The position numbers and the translations under genes were made by a program. The notes under the pieces were generated by a model. The model saw only the letters and a list, made by a program, of their open reading frames with translations. It was not told the DNA's origin and made no database searches. From Azoarcus sp. DD4 (GTDB lineage: Bacteria > Pseudomonadota > Gammaproteobacteria > Burkholderiales > Rhodocyclaceae): a DNA stretch of 64,000 bases. This document shows positions 16,012-25,564 of the stretch, one piece after another; positions within the stretch are counted from its first letter, which is position 1; each line of letters opens with the position of its first letter. The stretch lies in the NCBI RefSeq assembly GCF_006496635.1, contig NZ_CP022958.1:2542001-2606000 (forward strand), in the 5' to 3' direction.

Positions 16012-18213
16012 ATGGTTTCCGTCACTCATGCCATCTCCCAGGGCACGGCCGTCCCGCCAGTCGATCTGCTGGCCGACGGGCTTTGCGCCAACGAACGCAT
16101 CCTCATCGAAAAGGCGCTGGATCTGGCCGCCGAGGTCTATGAAGGCCACGTACTGGGCACCGGTGAACCGGTCTGGACGCACGCGGTAGGCACGGCGCTG
16201 ATCGCCGCATCGCTGCGCCTCGACGCGGACACCCGGATCGCAGCCCTGCTGTTCGCGGCGCACGAGTACCTCGACGACGCCCGCGAGGTGATCGAAGCGC
16301 GCTTCGGCGGCGCTGTGGCGCGGCTGGTCGATGGCTTGCGCAAGCTGAACGGGCTGCGGGTGATCACACGCAACACCGCGACGGCGTCTGCGCCCGAGAT
16401 CCGAGCCCAGACCGAAGTGCTGCGCAAGATGCTGCTCGCCATGGTCGAGGACATCCGGGTGGTATTGATCCGGCTCGCTTCCCGGACGCAGACGCTGCGC
16501 TATTACACCGATACCAAGGGCGAAGGGCGGCTCGACGTCGCGCGCGAAAGCCTGGACATCTATGCGCCGCTGGCCAATCGGCTCGGCGTGTGGCAGCTCA
16601 AGTGGGAGCTGGAGGATCTCTCCTTCCGCTTCCTCGAGCCCGACACCTACAAGCGCATCGCCAAGATGCTGGACGAACGTCGGGTCGAACGCGAGGAGTT
16701 CATCCACAACGCAATCGACAGGTTGAAGAGCGAGATCGCCGCGGTCGGTATCAAGGCCGAGATACAGGGGCGACCCAAGCATATCTACAGCATCTACAAT
16801 AAGATGCGCGCCAAGCGCCTGGACTTTTCCCAGGTCTACGACATCCGCGCGCTGCGGGTGCTGGTCGATGAGGTCAAGGATTGCTACACGGTGCTCGGGT
16901 TGGTGCACCAGATCTGGCACCCGATAAACAAGGAATTCGACGACTACATCACCAAGCCCAAGGGCAACAATTACCAGTCGCTGCATACCGCGGTGCTGGC
17001 GGGTGACGGCCGTGCGCTCGAAGTGCAGATCCGTACCTTCGACATGCATCGCCACGCCGAACTTGGGGTCGCCGCTCACTGGCGCTACAAGGAAGGCAGC
17101 GGTCACGGCGGCGACTACGACGACAAGATCGCGCTGCTGCGCAACCTGTTGTCGTGGCGCGACGAGGTGGCCGATTCCGCACAGTGGTTGGAGCAGTTCA
17201 AGCGCGCATCGCTGGACGACACGCTCTATGTGCTGACGCCGCAGGGACGGGTGGTCGACCTGCCGCGTGGGGCGACGCCGGTGGATTTCGCCTACCGCGT
17301 GCATACCGACCTAGGCCACCGCTGCCGCGGCGCCAAGATAGACGGTCACCTGGTACCGCTCAATACGCAGCTGGAAAGCGGGCAGACGGTGGATATCACC
17401 GTCGCCAAGGAAGGCGGTCCGTCGCGGGACTGGCTGGATACGCGCCAGGGCTATGTTGCGACGACGCGTGCGCGGACCAAGATCAAGCAGTATTTCAGTC
17501 AGCTCGAAGAAGAGGAACTGCTGACCCGCGGCCGCAGCTTCGTCACCCGCGAAATGCAGCGCGACGGGCACGGCCAGGCCAACATCGACGGACTGGCCGA
17601 CAAGCTGGGTTTCAAGACCGCAGATGCGCTGTTCCTGGCTGCCGGCCGCGGCGAGATCGGGCCGCGTGCGGTGCAGATGGCGCTGCGCGAGAGCGGTGTA
17701 CCCGTCGAGCCACCGGTCGAACCGGAAATCGTCGTCGGCCGCAGCCGTTCCGGTGACAACTCCGACAAGATCCTCATCGTCGGCGTCGGCAAGTTGCTGA
17801 CCTCGCTTTCGCGCTGCTGCAAGCCCGCACCGCCGGATGCGATCGAAGGCTTCGTCACCCGCGGTCGCGGTATCTCCATCCACCGCGTCGATTGCCAGGA
17901 TTTTCAGCTGCTGGCCCAGCGCCATCCGGAGCGGGTGATTTCGGCGGAGTGGGGCGATCAGGCCTACAACAACAAGCAGGCGGTGTTCCCGGTAGACATT
18001 GCGGTACAGGCCGCCGACCGCCAGGGGCTGCTGCGCGACATTTCGGAGGTGTTGTCGCGCGAGCGGCTCAACGTCATCGCCGTCAACACCCTCACCAAGA
18101 AGGGCACGGCCTTCATGCGCTTCACGATGGAAGTGGGCGGTGTCACCCAGTTGCAGCGGGCGATCACGCTGATTCGTGAAGTCCAAGGCGTGATCGACGC
18201 GCAGCGCAAGTAG
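16012..18213 (+). CDS. relA: GTP pyrophosphokinase RelA
   Basis: A 733-residue RelA/SpoT homologue that makes (p)ppGpp on starved ribosomes. The hydrolase domain is degenerate: where SpoT has HDxxED this reads LLFAAHEYLDDAREV. The synthetase has EFDDYI (near residue 308, the ExDD form typical of RelA) and KGNNYQSLHTAV. TGS (about 405-465) and C-terminal ACT (about 660-730) domains are present. These features mark the monofunctional synthetase rather than SpoT. The ATG at 16012 follows a GATAAT hexamer at 15999-16004, a likely -10. Confidence 0.93.
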   Translation: MVSVTHAISQGTAVPPVDLLADGLCANERILIEKALDLAAEVYEGHVLGTGEPVWTHAVGTALIAASLRLDADTRIAALLFAAHEYLDDAREVIEARFGGAVARLVDGLRKLNGLRVITRNTATASAPEIRAQTEVLRKMLLAMVEDIRVVLIRLASRTQTLRYYTDTKGEGRLDVARESLDIYAPLANRLGVWQLKWELEDLSFRFLEPDTYKRIAKMLDERRVEREEFIHNAIDRLKSEIAAVGIKAEIQGRPKHIYSIYNKMRAKRLDFSQVYDIRALRVLVDEVKDCYTVLGLVHQIWHPINKEFDDYITKPKGNNYQSLHTAVLAGDGRALEVQIRTFDMHRHAELGVAAHWRYKEGSGHGGDYDDKIALLRNLLSWRDEVADSAQWLEQFKRASLDDTLYVLTPQGRVVDLPRGATPVDFAYRVHTDLGHRCRGAKIDGHLVPLNTQLESGQTVDITVAKEGGPSRDWLDTRQGYVATTRARTKIKQYFSQLEEEELLTRGRSFVTREMQRDGHGQANIDGLADKLGFKTADALFLAAGRGEIGPRAVQMALRESGVPVEPPVEPEIVVGRSRSGDNSDKILIVGVGKLLTSLSRCCKPAPPDAIEGFVTRGRGISIHRVDCQDFQLLAQRHPERVISAEWGDQAYNNKQAVFPVDIAVQAADRQGLLRDISEVLSRERLNVIAVNTLTKKGTAFMRFTMEVGGVTQLQRAITLIREVQGVIDAQRK

Positions 18214-18253
18214 CGCGCCGCGCGGCGACTGCCCGGCGGAGGCGCCTTGTCCT

Positions 18254-20335
18254 TCAGCTAGGGGCGCCGAGTTCGGATAGCAGGATGAGCTGGGCTGCAC
18301 GCCGCGTGCCGCGTGGCGTCTTGCGGCGGTAGCTGCCGTCGGAGACCATGTCCCAGGCTTGGCAGTTGTCGCCAAGGTAGGGTCGCAGGCCTTCCTTCAT
18401 CACGCGGCGCTTGAGCCTGGGATCGAGCACGGGGAAGGCGATCTCGATACGGCGGAAGAAGTTGCGGTCCATCCAGTCTGCGCTCGACAGATAGATCACG
18501 TCCTCGCCGTCCGCGTGGAAGTGGAAGATACGGTGGTGCTCGAGGAAGCGGCCGATCACCGAACGAACCCTGATGTTTTCGGACAGTCCCGGTACGCCGG
18601 GACGCAGCGCGCAGGGGCCACGGATGATGAGATCCACCTCCACGCCCGCCTGCGAGGCGGTGTACAGCGCTTCTATGGTTTCCGGTTCCAGCAGCGCGTT
18701 CATCTTGGCGATGATGCGGCCTTTGCGGCCGGCGGCCGCAATTTCCGCTTCGCGCTTGATCGCCTCCACGACCTTGGGTTGCAGGCTGAACGGTGCCTGC
18801 CACAGGTGGCGCAGGGTGGAGGCTGTGCCGAGGCCGGTGAGCTGCTTGAAGACTTCGGCAACATCCTCGCCGATCGCTTCGTTGCAGGTGAGCAGGCCGA
18901 AGTCGGTATAGAAGCGGGTGGTGCGCGGGTGGTAGTTGCCGGTGCCCAGGTGCACGTAGCGGCGCAGGCCGTCGTCCTCGCGCCGCACCAGCATCAGCAG
19001 CTTGGCGTGGGTCTTGTAGCCGAACACGCCGTACACCACGTGCACGCCCACTTCTTCCAGACGGTTGGCCCACGAGATGTTGGCCTCCTCGTCGAAGCGG
19101 GCCATCAACTCGAGCACCACCGTCACCTCCTTGCCCTTCTGTGCTGCGCGCACCAGATGCTCCATCAGTACCGAGTCGGTACCGGTGCGGTACACGGTCA
19201 TCTTGATGGCGACCACCTGGGCGTCGTCGGCAGCGGCGCGCAGCAGGTCGATCACCGGACCGAAGCTCTGGAAGGGATGGTGCAGCAGCACGTCCTGGCT
19301 GCGGATCGCGGCGAAGATCTCACGGCGCTTGTCCAGCGCCTTGGGAAGTCCGGGCTGGAAGGGGGCGTATTTGAGATCCGGGCGCTCGACCCAGTCCGGT
19401 ACCTGCATCAGCCGGACCAGGTTGACGATGCCGGGCGTCCGGTACAGATCGGCGCGTTCCAGGCGGAAGTGCTGCAGCAGGAAATCGGCCATGTCCTCGG
19501 AGCAGTTGTCGGCTACCTCCAGTCTGACTGCGTCGCCGAAATGGCGCTGTTGCAGTTCGCCCTTCAGGGTTGCGCGCAGATCCTTTACTTCTTCTTCATC
19601 CACGAAGAGGTCGGAGTTTCGGGTGACGCGGAACTGATAGCAGCCGAGCACCTTCATGCCGCTGAAAAGTTCGCCGACATGCGCATGCAGGATGGAGGAC
19701 AGGAAGACGAAACCATAGTCGACATCGCATACTTCCTTCGGCAGGCGGATCACCCGCGGCAACGCCCGTGGTGCCTGCACGATGGCGGCACCTGAGTCGC
19801 GACCGAAGGCGTCACGGCCTTCCAGCTCGACCGCGAAGTTGAGGCTCTTGTTGAGCACGCGGGGAAACGGGTGCGCCGGGTCGAGACCGATAGGGGTAAG
19901 CACCGGCATGACTTCGTCGTGGAAGTAGTCTGCGATCCAGGCACGCTGGGCGTCGTTCCAGGCGCTGCGCCGCAGGAAGAAGATGCCTTCGCCCTGAAGT
20001 GCAGGCAGGATCTCGTCATTGAGCAGCGCGTATTGCTGGGCGATCAGTTTGTGGACTTCCGTGCTGACCTGGGCAAGCAGGTCGGCCGGGGAAAGACCGT
20101 CGTTGCCGGACTGCCGGCTGCCAAGACGGATCTGTTCCTTGATGCCCGAGACACGGATCTCGAAGAACTCGTCGAGGTTGCTGGAAACGATACAGAGAAA
20201 ACGCAGCCGTTCGAGCAAGGGGACGGTCTCGTCGGCGGCCTGGGCGAGCACCCTGCGCTGGAACTCGAGCAAGGACAGTTCGCGGTTGATGAAGTGGTCG
20301 GTGGGGTAGCGATTGGTGTTGTTGGGTTTGTACAT
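18254..20335 (-). CDS. ppk: Polyphosphate kinase 1
   Basis: Ppk polymerises the terminal phosphate of ATP into polyphosphate. The 693-residue protein has the N-terminal FINRELSLLEFQRRVL. The catalytic region has GVFGYKTHAKLLMLVRRE, where the His is the expected phospho-acceptor, followed by HLGTGNYHPRTTRFYTD, and the second PLD-like half has HRIFHFHADGEDVIYLSSADWM. The ATG at 20335 gives MYKPNNTNRYPTDHFINREL; a possible upstream ATG at 20377 overlaps a Pho-box-like sequence. It is divergent from ppx, a common synthesis/degradation pair. Confidence 0.95.
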   Translation of the reverse strand: MYKPNNTNRYPTDHFINRELSLLEFQRRVLAQAADETVPLLERLRFLCIVSSNLDEFFEIRVSGIKEQIRLGSRQSGNDGLSPADLLAQVSTEVHKLIAQQYALLNDEILPALQGEGIFFLRRSAWNDAQRAWIADYFHDEVMPVLTPIGLDPAHPFPRVLNKSLNFAVELEGRDAFGRDSGAAIVQAPRALPRVIRLPKEVCDVDYGFVFLSSILHAHVGELFSGMKVLGCYQFRVTRNSDLFVDEEEVKDLRATLKGELQQRHFGDAVRLEVADNCSEDMADFLLQHFRLERADLYRTPGIVNLVRLMQVPDWVERPDLKYAPFQPGLPKALDKRREIFAAIRSQDVLLHHPFQSFGPVIDLLRAAADDAQVVAIKMTVYRTGTDSVLMEHLVRAAQKGKEVTVVLELMARFDEEANISWANRLEEVGVHVVYGVFGYKTHAKLLMLVRREDDGLRRYVHLGTGNYHPRTTRFYTDFGLLTCNEAIGEDVAEVFKQLTGLGTASTLRHLWQAPFSLQPKVVEAIKREAEIAAAGRKGRIIAKMNALLEPETIEALYTASQAGVEVDLIIRGPCALRPGVPGLSENIRVRSVIGRFLEHHRIFHFHADGEDVIYLSSADWMDRNFFRRIEIAFPVLDPRLKRRVMKEGLRPYLGDNCQAWDMVSDGSYRRKTPRGTRRAAQLILLSELGAPS

Positions 20336-20370
20336 GTCCTGTCCGGCGCGGAGTGACCGGGTTCGATTAT

Positions 20371-20399
20371 GTGACATTTCCGTTTCGTTTACATGACAG
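20371..20399 (-). promoter_or_regulatory. Possible Pho box upstream of ppk
   Basis: On the reverse strand CTGTCAT (20399-20393) matches the PhoB half-site. A second related heptamer, ATGTCAC (20377-20371), follows at two 11-bp steps; the heptamer at the intermediate step (ACGAAAC) is a poor match. An ATAATC hexamer at 20370-20365 could serve as -10 for ppk. Pho regulation of ppk is known in several proteobacteria. The missing middle repeat keeps this tentative. Confidence 0.4.
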
Positions 20400-20505
20400 G
20401 TGGCCGCCGTCGGCGGCGCTGGGGCAGGGGGCGGACGGGGTGCTAGAATCCCAGCCCTTGCTCATCCTTCCTCGACGCGCCGTCGGGCAGATCCCGGCCC
20501 CCACT

Positions 20506-22005
20506 ATGAAAGAACTGATTGCTGCGATCGACCTGGGCTCCAACAGTTTCCGCCTGCAGGTAGGGCGCATCGTCAATGACCAGATCTACCCGCTCGACGG
20601 CCTCAAGGAAGCGGTCCGTCTTGCCGCCGGGCTGTCGCCGGAAAAGTGGCTGGATCTGGCGGCCCAGCAGCGCGGCGTGACCGCATTGCAGCGTTTCAAC
20701 GAGCGTCTGAATGGTTTCTCGCCGGACGCGGTGCGTGCGGTGGCGACCAATACCCTGCGAGTCGCCAAGAACGCGCCGGACTTCCTGATCCGCGCCGAGG
20801 CGGCGCTGGGCTTCCCGATCGAGGTCATCGCCGGGCGCGAGGAGGCGCGGCTGATCTATGTGGGTGTTGCGCACACGCTGCCCGATCCGCACCGGCAGCA
20901 ACTGGTGGTCGACATCGGCGGTGGTTCGACCGAGTTCATCATCGGCAAGAGCTTCGAGCCCATCCTGCTCGAATCACTCTACATGGGGTGCGTGGGCTAC
21001 AGTCTCAACTTCTTCCCCGATGGCCGGGTCGACAAGCGTGGCATGAAGGATGCCGAGCTTGCCGCACGCCGTGAACTGCAGGCCATCGCCCATGCCTACC
21101 GCGAAGCCGGCTGGCAGGAGGCGGTGGGTTCCAGCGGCTCGGCCAAGGCGCTGGCCGAGATCCTCGAGCAGAACGGCTTGTCCGACGGCGGCATCACCCG
21201 CAACGGCCTGGAAAAGCTGAAGACGATGTTGCTGCGCGCGGGCAACATCAACGCCGTCGACCTGCCGGGCATGAAGGGCGACCGCATTCCGGTGCTGCTC
21301 GGCGGGCTGGCAATCATGAGTGCGGTGTTCAAGGAGTTCGGCCTGGAGCGCATGGTGTTTTCCGAAGGGGCGCTGCGTCTGGGCGTACTGTACGACCTGC
21401 TTGGCCGTTACCACCATCACGATCTCCGCGATGCCACCGTGGCCGGCTTCGTCCAACGCTACGGCGTCGATCAGCGTCAGGCGGAGCAGGTCGCCGATAC
21501 TGCATGCACTTTTCTCGCGCAGCTCGAACCGGCGGCAGGCGCGGTGGATCATCCCGACCGACGCTTCCTGCGCTGGGCCGCGATGCTGCACGAGGTGGGC
21601 ATCTCGGTAGCCCATTCCAGCTATCACAAGCATTCGGCCTACATCCTCGCCAACGCCGACATGCCCGGGTTTTCGCGGATGGACCAAGGACGCCTGTCGC
21701 GCATCGTGCTGGCGCACCGTGGCAAGCTGGAACGGGTGGCAGCCATCGATCCCGGCAGCTCGGACTGGTTGTTGATCGCCTGCTTGCGTCTGGCCGCGGT
21801 GCTGCATCGGGCGCGCGACAGGCGGGGCGTGCCGCCTATCGTGCTGGCGCGCGAAGGGCGAGGCTTTTCGGTGAATACCGCGCCGGGCTGGCTGCAGAAG
21901 CTGCCGCTGACGGCGGCCGCGCTGGATGAGGAACAGCGGCAATGGCTGTCGGTTGGGCGTGGCCTCTTCGTACGCTCGCCGAGTGGACGCACCCAGCCCG
22001 CCTGA
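20506..22005 (+). CDS. ppx: Exopolyphosphatase (Ppx/GppA family)
   Basis: A 499-residue Ppx/GppA phosphatase that hydrolyses polyphosphate ends or pppGpp. The ASKHA signature AAIDLGSNSFRLQVGRI is at the N-terminus and VVDIGGGSTEFIIGK is near residue 140, with an HD-like C-terminal region (LHEVGISVAHSSYHKHSAYI). The length fits Ppx-type members with the C-terminal extension. The ATG at 20506 follows a TAGAAT -10-like hexamer about 60 bp upstream. The next gene begins 6 bp downstream, so it probably shares a transcript with the MCE transport genes. Confidence 0.92.
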   Translation: MKELIAAIDLGSNSFRLQVGRIVNDQIYPLDGLKEAVRLAAGLSPEKWLDLAAQQRGVTALQRFNERLNGFSPDAVRAVATNTLRVAKNAPDFLIRAEAALGFPIEVIAGREEARLIYVGVAHTLPDPHRQQLVVDIGGGSTEFIIGKSFEPILLESLYMGCVGYSLNFFPDGRVDKRGMKDAELAARRELQAIAHAYREAGWQEAVGSSGSAKALAEILEQNGLSDGGITRNGLEKLKTMLLRAGNINAVDLPGMKGDRIPVLLGGLAIMSAVFKEFGLERMVFSEGALRLGVLYDLLGRYHHHDLRDATVAGFVQRYGVDQRQAEQVADTACTFLAQLEPAAGAVDHPDRRFLRWAAMLHEVGISVAHSSYHKHSAYILANADMPGFSRMDQGRLSRIVLAHRGKLERVAAIDPGSSDWLLIACLRLAAVLHRARDRRGVPPIVLAREGRGFSVNTAPGWLQKLPLTAAALDEEQRQWLSVGRGLFVRSPSGRTQPA

Positions 22006-22011
22006 TCGCCG

Positions 22012-23133
22012 ATGAGCGAAGACGCGGCGACGCCGCTGGTCTGTTTCGACGCTTCCGCCGGCGTGTCCGAGTTGCGGGGCGACTGGACCCTGCGCGCATT
22101 ATCCGGCCGCATCGAGGCGATACGCGCCGAACTTGCCGCGGTGCCGGCGACTGCGGCGTGGTCCCTGAGCGCCGTCGACCGGCTGGACAGCTTCGGGGCT
22201 ACGCTGCTGTGGCAGGTCTGGCACTGCAGCTGGCCGGCGCGGGTCGAGATCGACGACGGCAAGCGCGAAGTGATCGCGCGGGTGGCGGATGCCGCCGTGC
22301 ATCTGCCGCCGAAACGGACTCGATCGACCCCTGCGGACGTCATCGTGCTGTTCGGGCGCGCGGTGCTGGGTTTCTTCATCCATGCCCGCGATTTCACCGA
22401 CCTGCTCGGTCAGATCTGCCTCGATCTGCTCCACCTGTTGCGTCACCCGCGTGACTGGCCGCTGCTGGAAATTTCCGCCAACCTCCACAAGGTGGCGGTG
22501 CGCGCCATGCCGGTGACGGCGCTGGTGGGTTTCCTGATCGGCGTGGTCCTGTCCTACCTGTCGTCCTTGCAGCTGCGGGCCTTCGGTGCCGATGTGTTCA
22601 TCGTCAACATTCTTGGCCTGGGCATCATTCGTGAACTCGGGCCGGTGCTGGTGTCGGTACTGGTGGCTGGGCGATCGGGCTCGGCGATGACCGCGCAGCT
22701 CGGGGTGATGAGAGTCACCGAAGAGATCGACGCCCTGGCGGCAATGGGCGTGTCGCGCTCACTTCGGCTGGTGTTGCCCAAGGTGGTGGCGTTGACGTTG
22801 GCGATGCCGCTCCTGGTGTTGTGGACTTCGGCAGTGGCCCTGTTTGGCGGCATGGTTTCGGCCTGGGTGGAGTTGGGCATGAGCTTCGGTTTCTTCATCG
22901 AGACCTTGCCGCGGGTGGTGCCGATCGCCAACGTCTTCATCGGGCTGGCCAAAGGCGCGGCCTTCGGCTTGCTGATTTCGCTGGTGGCCTGCCATTTCGG
23001 GCTGAGGGTGCGACCCAACACCGAAAGCCTGTCGGCCAACACCACTGCATCGGTGGTGTCGGCGATCACGATCGTGATTCTGGTCGATGCCGTGTTCGCC
23101 ATCGCGACCCGTACGATAGGCGTGCCGGGGTGA
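22012..23133 (+). CDS. mlaE: MlaE-family ABC permease with N-terminal STAS-like region
   Basis: A 373-residue inner-membrane permease of an MCE-type lipid transport system. Residues 1-105 form a soluble STAS-like region (SAVDRLDSFGATLLW). The rest is the MlaE/YrbE permease with five or six helices and conserved GLGIIRELGPVLVSVLVAGRSGSAMTAQLG and MRVTEEIDALAAMGV. In E. coli the STAS protein MlaB is a separate subunit, so here it appears fused to the permease. The stop overlaps the start of the ATPase gene. It probably acts with the following ATPase, MCE protein and lipoprotein. Confidence 0.9.
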   Translation: MSEDAATPLVCFDASAGVSELRGDWTLRALSGRIEAIRAELAAVPATAAWSLSAVDRLDSFGATLLWQVWHCSWPARVEIDDGKREVIARVADAAVHLPPKRTRSTPADVIVLFGRAVLGFFIHARDFTDLLGQICLDLLHLLRHPRDWPLLEISANLHKVAVRAMPVTALVGFLIGVVLSYLSSLQLRAFGADVFIVNILGLGIIRELGPVLVSVLVAGRSGSAMTAQLGVMRVTEEIDALAAMGVSRSLRLVLPKVVALTLAMPLLVLWTSAVALFGGMVSAWVELGMSFGFFIETLPRVVPIANVFIGLAKGAAFGLLISLVACHFGLRVRPNTESLSANTTASVVSAITIVILVDAVFAIATRTIGVPG

Positions 23134-23135
23134 GC

Positions 23136-23921
23136 ATGGCGCAGGCTGTCGAGTACGTGATCGCGCTGGAGGGGATACGCACGCGCTTCGGCAGCAGCGT
23201 GATCCACGACGGCGTGGATCTGCGCATCGAGCGCGGCGAAATCGTGGCGCTGGTCGGCGGTTCGGGTAGCGGCAAGACGACCTTGCTGCGACACGTCATC
23301 GGCCTTACCCGGCCGGCGGCCGGGGAGGTTCGCTTGTTCGGCGAGCTCTTGCATGAAGGTTCCGTGCGGGAGCAGATCGAACGCAAGCGCCGCTTCGGCG
23401 TGCTCTTCCAGCACGGCGCGCTGTTCTCCGCTTTCAGTGTGGGCGAGAACATCGCGTTTCCGCTCAAGGAGCTGCGCGTCGCGAGCGCCGCGGAGATCCG
23501 CAACCTGGTGGCGCTCAAGCTTGCAATGGTGGAAATGGATGCGGCGCACGCCCGGCTGATGCCCGCCGAACTCTCCGGCGGCATGATCAAGCGCGCGGCC
23601 CTGGCGCGTGCGCTGGCGCTGGAGCCGGAGTTGCTGCTGCTGGACGAGCCGACCGCCGGGCTGGACCCGGATCGAAGTGCCGCCTTTGTCGACCTGATCC
23701 GTGCGCTCCATCGCCAGCTCGGTCTGACGGTGGTGCTGGTGACGCACGACGTCGACACCCTGACGGCGCTGGCGACCAAGGTCGCCGTGCTGGCGGACAA
23801 GCGTATCGTCAGCTACGCGACACTGGATGAGACGATGACGGTCGCGCATCCTTTCATCCAGCGTTTCTTTCATGGTGAGCAGGGGCGTCGGGCGATGGCA
23901 CGGCGAAATGGGGATGCCTGA
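23136..23921 (+). CDS. mlaF: MlaF-family ABC transporter ATPase
   Basis: A 261-residue ATP-binding subunit. It shows Walker A GGSGSGKTTLL (near residue 42), the Q-loop region VLFQHGALFSAFSVGENIAFPL, the signature LSGGMIKRAALARALAL, Walker B LLLLDEPTAGLDP, and the switch His in VTHDVDTL. It energises the preceding permease. A GTG at 23130 overlapping the permease stop is in the same frame and is an alternative start; ATG 23136 is chosen here. The 3' end lies just before the MCE gene start. Confidence 0.92.
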   Translation: MAQAVEYVIALEGIRTRFGSSVIHDGVDLRIERGEIVALVGGSGSGKTTLLRHVIGLTRPAAGEVRLFGELLHEGSVREQIERKRRFGVLFQHGALFSAFSVGENIAFPLKELRVASAAEIRNLVALKLAMVEMDAAHARLMPAELSGGMIKRAALARALALEPELLLLDEPTAGLDPDRSAAFVDLIRALHRQLGLTVVLVTHDVDTLTALATKVAVLADKRIVSYATLDETMTVAHPFIQRFFHGEQGRRAMARRNGDA

Positions 23922-23922
23922 C

Positions 23923-24867
23923 ATGGAAAGTCGTGCGCACGCGTTCGCCGCGGGACTCTTCGCGCTGTTGCTCGGCAGTGGCTTGGTGCTGGCTCTGTGG
24001 TGGTTTTCAGACGGACGTGTGCCGATGCGCGAGTATGTCCTGGTCTCCGAGGGCACCATCAATGGACTGAACGTACAGGCCAGAGTGCGCTACCGCGGCA
24101 TGCTCGCCGGGAACGTGACGCACATCGGGATCGATCCGAATGATCCGCGCCTGATCCTGGTGCGCATCCGCATCCGGGAAGGTCTGCCCGTCACCCGTGG
24201 CACGCGGGCGACGCTCGGCACCCAGGGCGTCACCGGGCTCGCCTATGTTCAGCTCGACGACCGTGGCGCCGATCCCGAGCCGCTCGATTCGGCGGACGGT
24301 TCGCCACCGCGCATCCGCTTGGAGCCGGGCCTGATGGACCAGATCACCGATCGCGCTCTGGCTGCGGCCGAACGTTTCAAGACGGTGGCGGACAAGATCG
24401 CGGTGCTGTTCGACGACGAAAATGCCGCTCGTCTCAAGCGCGCGCTGGCCAACCTGGAGTCGGCCACCGCAGGGATCGACCGGACCTTCGGCGATGCACC
24501 AGGGACGCTCGCCGCGATCAGTGCGGCTTTCAGCCCGCAGAATGTTGCCAGGCTGTCGGCCACGCTCGCCAACCTCGAGCGCGGCAGCGGCGAAGCGGCG
24601 CCGACCGTGGCGGAGGCTCGGATCCTGATGACCCGCCTCGGCGAACTCAGCGTCAAGCTGGATCGTGCCGCCACGCTGGCCGGCGACGATCTCGTCGGCA
24701 CCACGATCCCCCAGCTCAACGACATGCTGCATGAGCTCACCACGACTTCGCGGCGCCTCGGTCGTCTGATCGAGGATATCGAGCATTCACCCCAACTGCT
24801 GCTCACCGGCCGTGGGGAGCATGCGCCCGGCCCCGGCGAAGACGGCTTTGCCGCAGATGCGCCCTGA
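23923..24867 (+). CDS. MCE (MlaD/PqiB-like) substrate-binding protein
   Basis: A 314-residue membrane-anchored periplasmic protein. One N-terminal helix (FAAGLFALLLGSGLVLALWWF) is followed by one MCE domain with GLNVQARVRYRGMLAGNVTHIGID and TLGTQGVTGLAYVQL. The C-terminal half is alpha-helical, with repeats such as ALANLESATAGI and TLANLERGSGEA, probably a coiled coil. MCE proteins form hexameric rings that carry lipids between membranes. A start at 23914 (MPDM) is also possible; 23923 has GGGG about 8 nt upstream. Confidence 0.87.
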   Translation: MESRAHAFAAGLFALLLGSGLVLALWWFSDGRVPMREYVLVSEGTINGLNVQARVRYRGMLAGNVTHIGIDPNDPRLILVRIRIREGLPVTRGTRATLGTQGVTGLAYVQLDDRGADPEPLDSADGSPPRIRLEPGLMDQITDRALAAAERFKTVADKIAVLFDDENAARLKRALANLESATAGIDRTFGDAPGTLAAISAAFSPQNVARLSATLANLERGSGEAAPTVAEARILMTRLGELSVKLDRAATLAGDDLVGTTIPQLNDMLHELTTTSRRLGRLIEDIEHSPQLLLTGRGEHAPGPGEDGFAADAP

Positions 24868-24886
24868 GCTGCGAGGAAAATTCGAG

Positions 24887-25519
24887 ATGAAAGCATTCGT
24901 CGGTCGCCTGTCGGCCTGCATTGTCGCGTCTGCCGGTGTGCTGCTGACCGCTTGCGCAGGGCTTGGGGCACCACCCAGACCAACCGCCTTCTACGATCTC
25001 GGGCTGGTGGACTCGGTGTCGTTGCCGGCGAGCGTGATTCCCGCACAGGTCGAGGTGAGCGCGCCGTCCTGGTTGGACGCCAGCACGATGCAGTATCGAT
25101 TGGCATGGAACCCAGCGCAACGGCGTCGCAGTTATTCCGAGAGCCGCTGGGTGGCGCAACCTTCTGAAATGCTCGCCAGTACGATCGAACGCGGTTTGCG
25201 GGGTGGCCCAAGCGGCGGTGGCAGCAGCTGTCGGCTGGTGCTGGAGCTGGACGAATTTGTCCAGACCTTCGAGAGCGCCAGCGTGAGCAGCGCCGGGCTC
25301 GTGCTCCGGGCAAGCTGGATGCCGGTTCGTGGCGGAGTGCCGCTGGCTCGTCGTGAGTTCCGCCTGAGCCGGGCGACGCCCTCGGCAGACGCCGAAGGTG
25401 GCGTCATCGCCTACCGCGAGCTGGCGCGGCAGCTGAATTCGATGCTGGCGGACTGGCTTGTGGCGCTTGACCGCGACGGGCCGCAAGGATTGAATACCGA
25501 AGGGCGTTGCGGACCCTGA
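24887..25519 (+). CDS. ABC-type transport auxiliary lipoprotein (PqiC/MCE-associated)
   Basis: A 210-residue outer-membrane-type lipoprotein. The signal peptide ends in the lipobox LLTACAG, with Cys at about residue 24. The sequence FYDLGLVDSV after it and WLDASTMQYRLAWNPAQRRRSYSESRWVAQPSEML are typical of the auxiliary lipoproteins encoded with MCE operons. GAGG lies about 10 nt upstream of the ATG at 24887. It takes the place held by periplasmic MlaC in the canonical Mla operon, so this system resembles Pqi/MCE-lipoprotein organisation. Confidence 0.85.
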   Translation: MKAFVGRLSACIVASAGVLLTACAGLGAPPRPTAFYDLGLVDSVSLPASVIPAQVEVSAPSWLDASTMQYRLAWNPAQRRRSYSESRWVAQPSEMLASTIERGLRGGPSGGGSSCRLVLELDEFVQTFESASVSSAGLVLRASWMPVRGGVPLARREFRLSRATPSADAEGGVIAYRELARQLNSMLADWLVALDRDGPQGLNTEGRCGP

Positions 25520-25564
25520 CCGCAATGCTCACGTGTTGCCAAAATACATAACAGCGGAGTCATT

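Noticed and set aside
20335..20377. Earlier ATG (20377) for polyphosphate kinase
   Set aside because: The extra residues have no family similarity and the codon lies in the Pho-box-like sequence; the ATG at 20335 gives the family-like N-terminus.
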